Source: Caldimonas tepidiphila (GTDB taxonomy: Bacteria > Pseudomonadota > Gammaproteobacteria > Burkholderiales > Burkholderiaceae_C). Taken from it: DNA of 64,000 bases. This document shows, in pieces, positions 33,474-42,762 of this stretch. Position numbers and translations under genes: made by a program. The stretch spans positions 1-64,000 of the forward strand of contig NZ_QXMG01000030.1 in the NCBI RefSeq assembly GCF_003569765.1. The letters run 5' to 3'. The notes beneath the pieces were generated by a model, which ran no database searches, had not been told where the DNA came from, and saw only the letters and a list, made by a program, of their open reading frames with translations. Numbering within the stretch: position 1 is the stretch's first letter; each line of letters opens with the position of its first letter.

Positions 33474-36400
33474 ATGAGTTCCGTGCTCACCGCCTCTCCC
33501 TCGCCCCCGGCCCCGGACGGGAGCGCGGCTGCGCTGTTCGCCGGCCCCGGCGAGATGCGCGCGCTGTGCCGCACGCACGGCTGGGCGGCCACGCCGCTCG
33601 GCCCGGTGGAAGGTTGGCCCGAGGGCTTGCGGCTCGCGGTCGCGCTGGTGATGGCCTCGCCAGTGGCGATGAGCGTGCTCTGGGGGCCGCAGCTCGTGCA
33701 GATCTACAACGACGCCTACCTGACGCTGGTGGGCCGCAAGCACCCCCGCTTGCTCGGACTGCCGGCCGACGAGGGCTGGCCGGAGCTGAGCGGGCTGCTG
33801 CGCCCGGTCTGCGACGCGGTGCTGCAGCGCGGCGAGCCCTGCCTGCTCGAGGAGCAACGGCTCGTCGTCGAGCGCTACGGCGCTCCCGAGGAGATGTTCG
33901 TCACGCTCGCCTACAGCGCGCTGCCGTGCTCGACCGCCGGCGCGACGATCGGCGGCGTGCTGGAGACGGCGATCGACGCCACCGACCGCGTCCGCATGCG
34001 CGCGGCGAAGGCTGAACACGAGCGGCTGCTGCGGACGCTGCAGGCCCGGCCGGCGCAACTGCTGGAGGATCTGTTCCGTCAGGCCCCGTCCTTCCTGATG
34101 GTGATGCGGGGGCCGGAGCTGGTCGTGGAGATGGCCAACGAGGCCTTCTTCCGGCTCGTCGGCCGGCGCGAGCTGGTCGGGCGCCCCGTCCTGGAGGCGC
34201 TGCCCGAGCTGGCGCGCACGGACATTCGCGAACGCATCGCGCGCGTGCTGGCGCGCGGCGAGCCCTTCTCGGAGCAGGAGGTGGAGCTCGCGCTGGCGCC
34301 CGCGCCCGGCATGCCGCCCGAGCGGCGCTTCGTCGACCTGTCCTGCCAGCCGATCGCGGACACGGGCGGGCGGCGCGTGCGCATCCTCGGCCACGGCAGC
34401 GACGTCACCGAGCACGTGCTGCGCAGGCGGCGCACCGAGGCGGCACTCGAGGCCAGCCGCACGCGCTTCCTGAGCCTGTCGCTGGCGCTGGAGCGGCTGG
34501 CGAACGCCGGGACACGCCGCGAGATCCTGCAGGTGGTGCTCGAGTCGGCGCGCGGCCTGGCGGTCGCGGACGGCGTGTCGGTGGTGCTCAGCCGCGACGA
34601 GGCCCGCCCTTCCATCGTGGAGGACGCGGCGGGAGATGCGCCGCCGCCGGGGGCGCACCACCCGCTGCTGTCGTGCATCGCCGCATGGGCCTTGCGGCAG
34701 CGGCGGACCGCGGTGCTTCCCGACGTGGGGGCCGACGAGCGCGTGCCGCCCGGGCTGCGCGAGCCGGGGCCGGTGCGCAGCCTGGTCGCCGTGCCGGTGG
34801 GGCAGCCCCATGCCTGCGCCGTGCTCTGCGCCCACTGGGCGCGGCCCCACCACCCGGACACGGAGCAGGTCGCGGTGCTGGAGGCGCTCACCCGCGCCGC
34901 CGGAGCGGCGCTCGACCGGCGCCAGGCCGCCGAGGAACTGCGCGACAGCGAGGAGCGCTTCCGAGTGCTCGTCGAGGGCGTCGCGCAGTCGGTGTGGGAG
35001 GCCGATGCGCAGGGCGCGCTGGCCGATGCCCCGAGCTGGCAGGCCTACACCGGGCAGAGCCCGCAGCAGCAGCAGGGCTTCGGCTGGCTCGACGCGGTGC
35101 ATCCAGAGGACCGCGCGGAGGCCGAGCGCATGTGGCACGCCGCGCTGGCCGGGGGCGCTCCGGCGAGCGCCGAGTTCCGGCTGCGCCACCGCAGCGGCGA
35201 GTGGCGCTGGACGCATGTCCATGCCGCGCCGCTGCTCGGCCGCGGCGGCGCGGTGCGCAAGTGGATCGGCATGAACATCGACGTCACCGAGCGCAAGCTC
35301 GCCGAGGAGCGGGCGCGCGAGGCGGCGCTGCACGACCCGCTGACGGGGCTGCCGAACCGCCGCCTGGTGTTCGAGTACGCCGAGCACCTGCTCGCCGCCG
35401 CGGCGCGCCGCCATGGCCGCGGCGCACTGCTCTACCTCGACCTCGACCGATTCAAGCCGGTCAACGACCTGCACGGCCACGAGGCCGGCGACCAGCTGCT
35501 GCAGGAGGTGGGCCGCCGCCTGCTCGGCAGCGTGCGCGAGGAGGACCTGGTCGGGCGCATCGGCGGCGACGAGTTCGTGATCGTGCTGCCCCATCTCGAC
35601 GACCCGCGCCACGCCGCCCGGGTGGCGCGCGCGGTGATCGACGCCGTCTCGGCCCCGTTCCGGCTGCGCGAGGCCGAGGCCTCGGTGTCGGTGTCGGTCG
35701 GCATCAGCCTGTTCCCGCAGCACGGCAGCGACATCGACACGCTGATGCACGCCGCGGACCTGGCGATGTACCAGGCGAAGGCCGCCGGCCGCGGCAACCA
35801 CCAGGTCTACACGCCCGAGCTCGAGCGCCGCGCCGACGAGTCCTCGTCGGTGGAGGCGCGGCTCAAGCGCGCGCTTGCCGGCGAGGGCCTGGCCCTGCAC
35901 TACCAGCCGGTGATCGACATGAGGCTCGGCCGCTTCAGCAGCGTCGAAGCCCTGCTGCGCCTGCGCGACGACCGGGATGGCGCCCCGCTCGGGCCCGACC
36001 GTTTCATCCCGGTGGCCGAGGCAGCCGGCCTGATCGGGCCGCTTGGCGAATGGGTGATCGCCGAGGCCTGCCGGCAGCACGCCGCGTGGATCGCCGAGGG
36101 CCTGCCGCCGGTGCCGGTCGCGATCAACGTCTCGCCGCTGCAGTTCCGCCAGCGCGCCTTCGCGCAGCAGTTCATCGCGACCGTGGCCGGGCACGGCCTC
36201 GACCCCCGCTGGATCCAGGTCGAGGTGACCGAGGGCACCGTGATGGACGACGTGCCCGCGGCGATCGCGACGCTCGAGGAGCTGAGGGCGGCCGGCATCC
36301 GCGTCGCGCTCGACGACTTCGGCACCGGCCACTCGAGCCTCGGCCTGCTGGGCCAGCTGCCCTTCGACCGGCTGAAGGTGGACCAGTGCTTCGTCAAGCG

Positions 36401-36614
36401 CATCGGGCAGGACCGCGCCAGCCGCGCGATCACCGACGCGATCATCGCGCTCGGCCGCACGCTGCGGCTGGAGGTGGTCGGCGAGGGCATCGACTCCCAG
36501 CAGGCGCTCGCCTACCTGCACGCGCACGGCTGCCACCTGGGCCAGGGCCACCTGTTCAGCCCGGCGCTGCCGCCCGCCGACTTCGCGGCCTGGTACCGCG
36601 AGCACTGGAGCTGA
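33474..36614 (+). CDS. Multi-sensor (PAS-PAS-GAF-PAS) GGDEF-EAL protein
   Basis: This gene encodes 1046 residues. An N-terminal PAS-like domain (about 30-165; LVQIYNDAYLTLVGRKHP) is followed by a PAS (about 190-310), a GAF (about 335-475), a further PAS with PAC (about 485-610; GMNIDVTERK), a GGDEF domain (GGDEF at 697-701, HDPLTGLPNR before it) and an EAL domain (EALLR at 825-829; DDFGTG intact). Both catalytic signatures are complete, so it could be bifunctional for cyclic di-GMP. No membrane segment: a cytoplasmic sensor. The start is set by GGAGGA just upstream. It converges with the similar gene at 36653-39688 with 38 bp between. Confidence 0.9.
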   Translation: MSSVLTASPSPPAPDGSAAALFAGPGEMRALCRTHGWAATPLGPVEGWPEGLRLAVALVMASPVAMSVLWGPQLVQIYNDAYLTLVGRKHPRLLGLPADEGWPELSGLLRPVCDAVLQRGEPCLLEEQRLVVERYGAPEEMFVTLAYSALPCSTAGATIGGVLETAIDATDRVRMRAAKAEHERLLRTLQARPAQLLEDLFRQAPSFLMVMRGPELVVEMANEAFFRLVGRRELVGRPVLEALPELARTDIRERIARVLARGEPFSEQEVELALAPAPGMPPERRFVDLSCQPIADTGGRRVRILGHGSDVTEHVLRRRRTEAALEASRTRFLSLSLALERLANAGTRREILQVVLESARGLAVADGVSVVLSRDEARPSIVEDAAGDAPPPGAHHPLLSCIAAWALRQRRTAVLPDVGADERVPPGLREPGPVRSLVAVPVGQPHACAVLCAHWARPHHPDTEQVAVLEALTRAAGAALDRRQAAEELRDSEERFRVLVEGVAQSVWEADAQGALADAPSWQAYTGQSPQQQQGFGWLDAVHPEDRAEAERMWHAALAGGAPASAEFRLRHRSGEWRWTHVHAAPLLGRGGAVRKWIGMNIDVTERKLAEERAREAALHDPLTGLPNRRLVFEYAEHLLAAAARRHGRGALLYLDLDRFKPVNDLHGHEAGDQLLQEVGRRLLGSVREEDLVGRIGGDEFVIVLPHLDDPRHAARVARAVIDAVSAPFRLREAEASVSVSVGISLFPQHGSDIDTLMHAADLAMYQAKAAGRGNHQVYTPELERRADESSSVEARLKRALAGEGLALHYQPVIDMRLGRFSSVEALLRLRDDRDGAPLGPDRFIPVAEAAGLIGPLGEWVIAEACRQHAAWIAEGLPPVPVAINVSPLQFRQRAFAQQFIATVAGHGLDPRWIQVEVTEGTVMDDVPAAIATLEELRAAGIRVALDDFGTGHSSLGLLGQLPFDRLKVDQCFVKRIGQDRASRAITDAIIALGRTLRLEVVGEGIDSQQALAYLHAHGCHLGQGHLFSPALPPADFAAWYREHWS

Positions 36615-36652
36615 GCGGCCGAGCCGCCGCAGGCCCGGCGCCCGGCCCGCGT

Positions 36653-39600
36653 TCAGCCGGCGCTCAGCGGGGCCGCGGCACCAGACCCGGCCTCGGTGCA
36701 CCCGAGGAAGGCGGCCAGCGCCGGCGCCTCCATCGGGCGGGCGAACAGGTAGCCCTGGGCGAAGCGGCAGCCGAGCCGGTGCAGTTGCCAGCGCTGCCCG
36801 GCGTGCTCGACCCCTTCGGCGATCGTGTAGAGGCCGAGCGCGTCGGCGATGCCGACGATCGCCCGCACGAGCGCCGCCTCCCGGCCGCCGACATGGACCC
36901 TGTCGACGAAGGCCTTGTCGATCTTCAGCACGTCGATCGGGAAGCACTGCAAATAGGCCAGCGACGAGAAGCCGGTGCCGAAGTCGTCGATCGCGAAGCG
37001 CACCCCGAGCGACTTGAGCCCGTGCATGCGCTCGAGCGTGGCCTCGCGGTCCTGCATCAGCACGCTCTCGGTGATCTCGAGCACCAGCCGCGCCGGCGCC
37101 AGCCCGGAGGCGTCCAGCGCGTCGCGCACGTCGCCGAGGAAGGCCGGGTCCTGGAGCTGGCGCGCCGACACGTTCACCGTGATCGACGGCGCCGTGCCGC
37201 CGGCCGGGCCGCCCTCGGCCTGCGCCGCCCAGTGCAGCGCCTGCCGGCAGGCCTCGCCCAGCACCCAGCGGCCCAGCGGCACGATCAGCCCGGTCTGCTC
37301 GGCAATCGGGATGAAGTCGTTGGGCGGGACCAGCCCCCGCGACGGATGCCGCCACCGCACCAGCGCCTCGGCGCCGGCGACGCGGCCGGTGCCGGTCTCG
37401 ACGATCGGCTGGTACATCAGCAGGAACTCGCCCGCACCGAGCGCCCGGTGCAGCTCGTCCTCCAGCGTGAGCCGATCGAGCGCCGCGGCGTGCATGCAGG
37501 GCGTGAAGACCTCGTAGCGCCCCTTGCCGCCGTTCTTGGCGCGGTACATCGCGAGGTCCGCGTTGCGCAGCAGGTCCTCGGTGCTGTCGCCCGGGCGTCC
37601 CAGCGCGATGCCGACGCTCGCGCCGACGCGGATCTGGCGCCGCTCGAGCAGGAAGGGCGCGGCGAGCGCGGAGACGATCCGCTCCGCGACGCGCCCCGCC
37701 TCCTCGGCGCCGTGCACCTTCTCGAGCAGCACCGCGAACTCGTCGCCGCCGAGGCGGGCGACCGTGTCGCAGCCGCGCATCACGCCGAGCAGCCGCACCG
37801 CGACGAGGACGAGCAGCCGGTCGCCCACCTCGTGGCCGAGCGAGTCGTTGACGGTCTTGAACTCGTCGAGGTCCACCAGCAGCACCGCCGGCCGGGGCGC
37901 GGCGGGCGCGGCGCCGGCCAGCGCCTGCCCGATCTGCTCGCGGAAGCGCACCCGGTTCACCAGCCCGGTGAGCGCATCGTGGTTGGCCCGGTGCCTCAGC
38001 TCGTCGGCGAGCACCTTGCGCTCGGTGATGTCCAGGCTCACGCCCACCATGCGCCGCGGCCGGCCCGCGGGGTCGCGCACGATGCGGCCCATCACGTGCT
38101 GCCAGCGGACCTCGCCGTCCGGCCGAAGGAGGCGCAGCTCCTCCTCGAAGTCCGACTCGCCGGTGCAGGCCCGCGTGCACGTCGCCTCGACGCGCACCCG
38201 GTCCTCGGGATGCACGCTGGCGAGGAAATCCGCATAGCTGCCGAGCCGCTGCACCGCCGACGGCGCGACGGCCATGCGCGCCGGCGGCCGGTCGCGCGCG
38301 GCATCGGCGGCCGCCCCGCCCTCGTCGCGCAGCTCGATGTCCCAGGCCGACATGCGCCCGGCGCCGAGCGCGAGGCGCAGGCTGCGCTCGCTCTCCGCCA
38401 GCGCGAACGCCATCTGCCGGCGCTCGGTCACGTCCGCCACGGTGCCGACCGCGCCGATCGCCCGGCCGGCCTCGTCGCTCAGCGGCGCCGCGTGGCCCTG
38501 CACGTGCCGCACCGTGCGGTCGGGCAGCAGCAGCCGGTACTCCGCCTCGCACTCCTGCTGCGCCGCCAGCGCCGCGCCCCAGATGTCCAGCAGGCGGTGT
38601 CGGTCCTCCGGATGGACCCGCGCCGTCCAGCCGTGGCCGAGCACCTCGGACTCGGCGCAGCCCCAGATCTCCAGACCGCGTGGATTGGCATAGGTGACAC
38701 GGCCCTCGCAGTCGGACTGGAAGATCCCGACCGGCGAGGACATGCTGAGCGCGCGGAAGCGCGCCTCGCTCTCGCGCAGCGCGGCCTCGGCCTGCTTGCG
38801 CGCGTCGATGTCCTCGACGACCGACACGAAGTACTGCGGGCGGCCGGCGTCGTGCACCAGCGCCACCGACAGCTGGACCCAGACGGGGGTGCCGTCGCGG
38901 CGGAAGTAGCGCTTCTCCATCGTGTAGCGCTCGGCCTCGCCACGCATCAGACGGCGCACCTGCTCGAGGTCGTGCGGCAGGTCCTCGGGGTGGGTGATGT
39001 CGATGAAGCTCATCTCGGCGAGCTCGGCCTCGGAGTAGCCGAGGATCTCCGAGAGCCGGGGGTTGAAGCGGATCCAGCGCAGGTCGAGCCCGACCAGCGC
39101 GAGGCCGACCGCCGCCTGCTCGAAGGACATCCTGAACACCGCGTTGGCCTCGCTGACGAGGCGCAGCTGCTCGTCGACGGCCTGCCGCGCCTGCACGGCC
39201 GCCTCCCGGTGCTGGATCTCGCGCGCCGCGATCGCCGCCAGGTCACGCAGCAGCGCCTCCTGCCGCGGCGACAGCACCGCCGCCTCGTGCCCGATCACGC
39301 ACAGCGTGCCCAGCGCCACCCCTTCGGCCGAACGCAGCGGCATGCCGGCGTAGAAGCCGATGCGGGGCTCCCCGGTGACCAGCGGGTTGTCGGCGAAGCG
39401 CTCGTCGGCGCGCGCGTCCGGAACGACGAACGGCCCCGGGGAGTGCAGCGCATGGGCGCAGAAGGCGAACTCGCGCGGCGTCTCGCAGGCCTGCAGCCCG
39501 ACGCGGGACTTGAACCACTGCCGGTCGCGGTCGACCAGCGTGAGCAGCGCGATCGGGAAGCCGAGCAGCTCGCTCGCGAGCCGCGTGAGCCGGTCGAAGG

Positions 39601-39688
39601 CCTCCTCCGCCTCCGAGTCGAGCAGGCCGAGGAGTTCCAGCAGGCGGATGCGCCGGTCTTCGTCGGCGGTCAGGGGAGCAGGACGCAT
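36653..39688 (-). CDS. GAF-PAS-PAS-PAS GGDEF-EAL protein
   Basis: This gene encodes 1011 residues. An N-terminal GAF domain (about 20-165; YAGMPLRSAEGVALGTLCVI) precedes three PAS/PAC units (about 185-300, 305-425 and 430-565; PAC ends VVEDIDARK, VADVTERR and SLDITERK). The GGDEF signature lies at 647-651, and the EAL domain starts around 750, with EALVRW at 774-779 and an intact DDFGTG. Both active sites look complete. It is soluble. The ATG at 39688 was chosen where GAF homology begins. The domain order differs from the convergent neighbour, so the pair is not a simple duplication. Confidence 0.9.
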   Translation of the reverse strand: MRPAPLTADEDRRIRLLELLGLLDSEAEEAFDRLTRLASELLGFPIALLTLVDRDRQWFKSRVGLQACETPREFAFCAHALHSPGPFVVPDARADERFADNPLVTGEPRIGFYAGMPLRSAEGVALGTLCVIGHEAAVLSPRQEALLRDLAAIAAREIQHREAAVQARQAVDEQLRLVSEANAVFRMSFEQAAVGLALVGLDLRWIRFNPRLSEILGYSEAELAEMSFIDITHPEDLPHDLEQVRRLMRGEAERYTMEKRYFRRDGTPVWVQLSVALVHDAGRPQYFVSVVEDIDARKQAEAALRESEARFRALSMSSPVGIFQSDCEGRVTYANPRGLEIWGCAESEVLGHGWTARVHPEDRHRLLDIWGAALAAQQECEAEYRLLLPDRTVRHVQGHAAPLSDEAGRAIGAVGTVADVTERRQMAFALAESERSLRLALGAGRMSAWDIELRDEGGAAADAARDRPPARMAVAPSAVQRLGSYADFLASVHPEDRVRVEATCTRACTGESDFEEELRLLRPDGEVRWQHVMGRIVRDPAGRPRRMVGVSLDITERKVLADELRHRANHDALTGLVNRVRFREQIGQALAGAAPAAPRPAVLLVDLDEFKTVNDSLGHEVGDRLLVLVAVRLLGVMRGCDTVARLGGDEFAVLLEKVHGAEEAGRVAERIVSALAAPFLLERRQIRVGASVGIALGRPGDSTEDLLRNADLAMYRAKNGGKGRYEVFTPCMHAAALDRLTLEDELHRALGAGEFLLMYQPIVETGTGRVAGAEALVRWRHPSRGLVPPNDFIPIAEQTGLIVPLGRWVLGEACRQALHWAAQAEGGPAGGTAPSITVNVSARQLQDPAFLGDVRDALDASGLAPARLVLEITESVLMQDREATLERMHGLKSLGVRFAIDDFGTGFSSLAYLQCFPIDVLKIDKAFVDRVHVGGREAALVRAIVGIADALGLYTIAEGVEHAGQRWQLHRLGCRFAQGYLFARPMEAPALAAFLGCTEAGSGAAAPLSAG

Positions 39689-39905
39689 GGGCGGCTTCGG
39701 ATCGGGGGAAGTCCGGGACGGAACCGCGGGCCGGCCATACCCGGCACCACGGCGTTCCCGGGTTTTCGGCCCTGATCCCTGGAACTTGAGTGGAATGGCG
39801 GGCACAAACGCCGGGTTTGCTATAAACGCGCAGCCATCGCGCAGACCGCCACCCCGCGGGCAGAAGGGCCTCGCGCCTTCCTGCCCCCCAACCAGGAGTT
39901 TTCGA

Positions 39906-39986
39906 GTGACGAATCTGACGAAGAACCGCTGCGGCCCCGCCTGCCGCCCCGTCCGCGCCGCGCGCCGGGCTCCCGGCGCCCGATGA
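39906..39986 (+). CDS. Possible leader ORF coupled to the lytic transglycosylase
   Basis: A GTG at 39906, preceded by CAGGAG about 9 bases upstream, opens a 26-codon frame ending in a TGA that overlaps the ATG of the transglycosylase (ATGA, 39983-39986). The peptide starts with ordinary residues (TNLTKNRCGPACRP) and becomes Arg/Ala-rich. The good ribosome binding site combined with the ATGA overlap suggests translational coupling; the transglycosylase ATG itself has no clear site. It could alternatively be part of an N-terminal extension in another frame. Confidence 0.35.
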   Translation: MTNLTKNRCGPACRPVRAARRAPGAR

Positions 39987-40639
39987 GGGGCCGGCTCCCC
40001 GAGTCGCTGTCCCGAGCAGCGGCGGCCCTGGTCCTGGGCTGGGCCGCGGCGCTGTCGTGCGCAGCCGCGTTCGCAGCCGCGCCCGAGGCTGGCGCCGCCA
40101 CCTCACAGGCCCGGGACGCCGAGGAGGCCGAGGCGCTGCCGGAAGACGGGCTCGCCGCGCTGCCCGCCTACATCCGCAAGCGCTGGGGCGTGGACATGAA
40201 GCGCGCCGAGGAGGTGGTGGCGGCGGCGCAGGCTGCGGCCGCCCGGGCCTCGGTGGACCCGCTGCTCGTGCTGGCGATCATCGCGAAGGAGTCGAGGTTC
40301 ATCCACTTCGGCAACCCGAAGAACCTCGCGCCCGACGGCAAGGGCGAGAAGGTCGATCCGATGGCGCCGCACGGCCCGATGCAGGTCGCCGGGCGCTGGC
40401 ACCGCGACAAGATGCCGCGCGACAGCAACGGCCGCATCCGGCCCACCTCGGTCAAGGAGAACATCGTCGCGGGCACGCAGGTGCTGCGCGAGTACCTGGA
40501 GCACCACGGCGGCAACCTGCGGCGCGCGCTGCAGCAGTACAACGGCTGCCGCGGCAAGGACTGCGACCGCTACCCGAACAGCGTGCTCGGCGTCCGCAAC
40601 GAGCTCGAGCGGGCCGTCGGCCGGGGCCGCGAGGACTGA
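39983..40639 (+). CDS. Lytic transglycosylase (SLT domain)
   Basis: This gene encodes 218 residues. A basic N-terminus and hydrophobic stretch (residues about 10-35) form a signal peptide. The SLT core has the catalytic glutamate in IIAKESRFIHFG, the GPMQV segment and the C-terminal ALQQYNGC motif. It cleaves peptidoglycan glycan strands in the periplasm. The small size and inserted KNLAPDGKGEKVDPM loop are typical of the MltE/EtgA-like group. Its start overlaps the stop of a short upstream ORF. Confidence 0.85.
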   Translation: MRGRLPESLSRAAAALVLGWAAALSCAAAFAAAPEAGAATSQARDAEEAEALPEDGLAALPAYIRKRWGVDMKRAEEVVAAAQAAAARASVDPLLVLAIIAKESRFIHFGNPKNLAPDGKGEKVDPMAPHGPMQVAGRWHRDKMPRDSNGRIRPTSVKENIVAGTQVLREYLEHHGGNLRRALQQYNGCRGKDCDRYPNSVLGVRNELERAVGRGRED

Positions 40640-40655
40640 ACCGGCACCTGGCGCG

Positions 40656-41303
40656 TCACGCCCCGAAGACCGAGAGCAGCTGCTGCGGCTCGGGGCGATG
40701 CCGCACCGGCCTCGCATGCGCGACGCTGCCCAGGCTGACGAAGCAGACGGCGTGCTCGCCCTCGGCCAGCCCGAAGGCTTCGCGCAGCGCGCGCGACTGC
40801 AGCGCGCGGCCGCTGCTCAGGCCCGAGCCGTAGCCCATCGCGCGCGCCGCCAGGATCACGTTCTGCACCGCGCAGCCGAGCGACAGGTAGCGCTCGGCAT
40901 CGCTGATGTCGGGCTCCGCGGGGCGCAGGTCCGCCACCGCCAGCAGCAGCACCGGCGCGCGCGCCGCCTTGTCGCCCGCATCGTGCAGTTGCGCCTCGGT
41001 GGCCTGCGGGTCGCGTTCGAGCAGCGCGGCGCGGAACACCCCGGCCAGACGCTCCCGCGCGGCCGGCGGCACCAGCACGAAGCGCCAGGGCGTGAGCCGG
41101 CCGTGGTCGGGCGCGGCGGCGGCCGCCTCCATCAGCAGCCGCAGCTGCGCCTCGTCGGGGCCGGGCGCGAACAGGCGCTTCGGCGCGACATGCTGCCGGC
41201 CGTGGATCAGCCAGCCGGCGAACTCGAGCGCCTCCACCGCCTCGTCGGCGCAGGCGGCGGCAGGGGACGGGGCGTCTTCGGCGGGGGGAAGGGGCGCAGT
41301 CAT
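40656..41303 (-). CDS. Nitroreductase family protein
   Basis: This gene encodes 215 residues with the flavin-binding nitroreductase fold. The N-terminal FMN-binding arginine region (KRLFAPGPDEAQLRLLMEA), the segment APDHGRLTPWRFVLV, and the C-terminal LSLGCAVQNVILAARAMGYGSGL are conserved family blocks. It probably uses NAD(P)H to reduce nitro or quinone compounds. It converges with the transglycosylase gene (16 bp apart). The ATG at 41303 is preceded on the minus strand by a weak site only. Confidence 0.85.
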   Translation of the reverse strand: MTAPLPPAEDAPSPAAACADEAVEALEFAGWLIHGRQHVAPKRLFAPGPDEAQLRLLMEAAAAAPDHGRLTPWRFVLVPPAARERLAGVFRAALLERDPQATEAQLHDAGDKAARAPVLLLAVADLRPAEPDISDAERYLSLGCAVQNVILAARAMGYGSGLSSGRALQSRALREAFGLAEGEHAVCFVSLGSVAHARPVRHRPEPQQLLSVFGA

Positions 41304-41514
41304 GGATGCAGAGGTTACACGCTGCGCGGGCGCCGCGGCACGTCCCCGTCGCATCCGGGCGATGTAGCGCGGCGATGTCCCGACCCGTCCCCGGGCCGGC
41401 CGCCTGCTGCCGGGAGTCGGGGCGTTCCGGCGGTCGTCCGCCGGCCGAGCCTGTCCCGGCCGACGGGCGGCGCTGGATAAGATCGGGTGCCCGGACCCGA
41501 TACCGCCCTTTCCC

Positions 41515-41913
41515 TTGAACCCGATCCAATCGTCCCGCGCCTGGGCGCGGCGCATCAAGCGCGACGCCGTCACGCTCTGGTTCGCCGGCCGGCATCCCCG
41601 CACGCCCTGGCACGCGAAGCTGCTCGGCCTGTTCGTAGTGGCCTACGCGCTGAGCCCCATCGACCTGATCCCCGACTTCATTCCGGTGCTCGGCTACCTC
41701 GACGACGTGCTGCTGCTGCCGGCGCTGATCTGGCTGACGGTGCGCCTGCTGCCAGCGGACGTGCTGGCCGAGTGCCGGGTGCAGGCGCAGGACTGGATGG
41801 CGCGCGCCGGCGCGAAGCCGAGGAGCGCCTGGGGCGCGGTGCTGGTCGTCGCGGTCTGGATCGGCGTCTCGCTGGCGGCCTGGTTCTGGTGGCTCGCGCC
41901 GCGCGTCGGCTGA
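41515..41913 (+). CDS. YkvA-like DUF1232 membrane protein
   Basis: This gene encodes 132 residues. The DUF1232 signature ALSPIDLIPDFIPVLGYLDD lies at about residues 44-63 between two hydrophobic stretches. A second hydrophobic segment near the C-terminus (VLVVAVWIGVSLAAWFWWL) gives a further membrane helix. Function of the family is unknown. The TTG start at 41515 was accepted because homology extends close to it; the ribosome binding site is weak. Confidence 0.8.
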   Translation: MNPIQSSRAWARRIKRDAVTLWFAGRHPRTPWHAKLLGLFVVAYALSPIDLIPDFIPVLGYLDDVLLLPALIWLTVRLLPADVLAECRVQAQDWMARAGAKPRSAWGAVLVVAVWIGVSLAAWFWWLAPRVG

Positions 41914-42023
41914 AACGGCGGCGCTGTTCCCTGCCGATCCCGGGGGCTCCCGGGCGGGCCGTGCCGACGCGGCGCATGCGGCGCTAAGGTCCGCGGCATC
42001 GACACCCACTCCGAGGAACGTCC

Positions 42024-42716
42024 ATGAAGATCCTGATCGTGCTGACCTCGCATGACCGGCTCGGCGACACCGGCAAGCCGACCGGCTTCTGGCTGGAGGA
42101 GCTCGCCGCACCCTACTACGTGTTCAAGGAGGCGGGCGCGGACCTCACGCTCGCGTCGCCCAAGGGCGGCCAGCCGCCGCTGGACCCCAAGAGCCACGAG
42201 CCGGACGCGCAGTCCGAGGACACGCGCCGCTTCCAGCAGGACCCCGAGGCGCAGCGCGCGCTCGCGAACACCGTGCCGCTGGCCTCGGTCGCACCGAAGG
42301 ATTTCGACGCGGTCTTCTATCCCGGCGGCCACGGCCCGCTGTGGGATCTGGCCGAGGACCGCGCCTCGATCGCGCTGATCGAGACGATGTACGCCAACGA
42401 ACAGCCGCTCGCGCTGGTCTGCCATGCGCCGGGCGTGCTGCGCAACACCCGGGGCCCGGACGGGCAGCCGCTGGTCAAGGGCAAGGCGGTGACCGGCTTC
42501 GCCAACTCCGAGGAGGATGCGGTGGGGCTGACGAAGATCGTGCCCTTCCTCGTCGAGGACGAACTGCGCCGCTGCGGCGGCAACTACTCGAAGGGCGCGG
42601 ACTGGCAGCCCCACGTCGTCACCGACGGCTGGCTCGTCACCGGCCAGAACCCGGCCTCGTCGGCCCCGGCGGCCCGGGCGCTGCTGGAGGCGCTGGGGCG
42701 GCGCATGCCGCGGTGA
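42024..42716 (+). CDS. DJ-1/PfpI family protein (class I glutamine amidotransferase-like)
   Basis: This gene encodes 230 residues. The nucleophile elbow is ALVCHAPGVL (Cys near residue 134), with the preceding conserved Glu in the TGFWLEELAAPY segment and the FYPGGHGPLWDL loop. These features place it with the Hsp31/YajL-like DJ-1 superfamily, described as chaperones, glyoxalases or deglycases. The ATG at 42024 follows gaggaacgtcc, a good site. It is monocistronic. Confidence 0.88.
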   Translation: MKILIVLTSHDRLGDTGKPTGFWLEELAAPYYVFKEAGADLTLASPKGGQPPLDPKSHEPDAQSEDTRRFQQDPEAQRALANTVPLASVAPKDFDAVFYPGGHGPLWDLAEDRASIALIETMYANEQPLALVCHAPGVLRNTRGPDGQPLVKGKAVTGFANSEEDAVGLTKIVPFLVEDELRRCGGNYSKGADWQPHVVTDGWLVTGQNPASSAPAARALLEALGRRMPR

Positions 42717-42762
42717 CGGACAGGGCGTCCGCCGCGGCGCGGGCGCCGGTCCGCCCGGCCGC

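Noticed and set aside
33288-38552. A 1754-codon minus-strand frame
   Set aside because: It runs antisense to the first GGDEF-EAL gene and out of frame with the second. It is Arg/Ala/His-rich with no domains.
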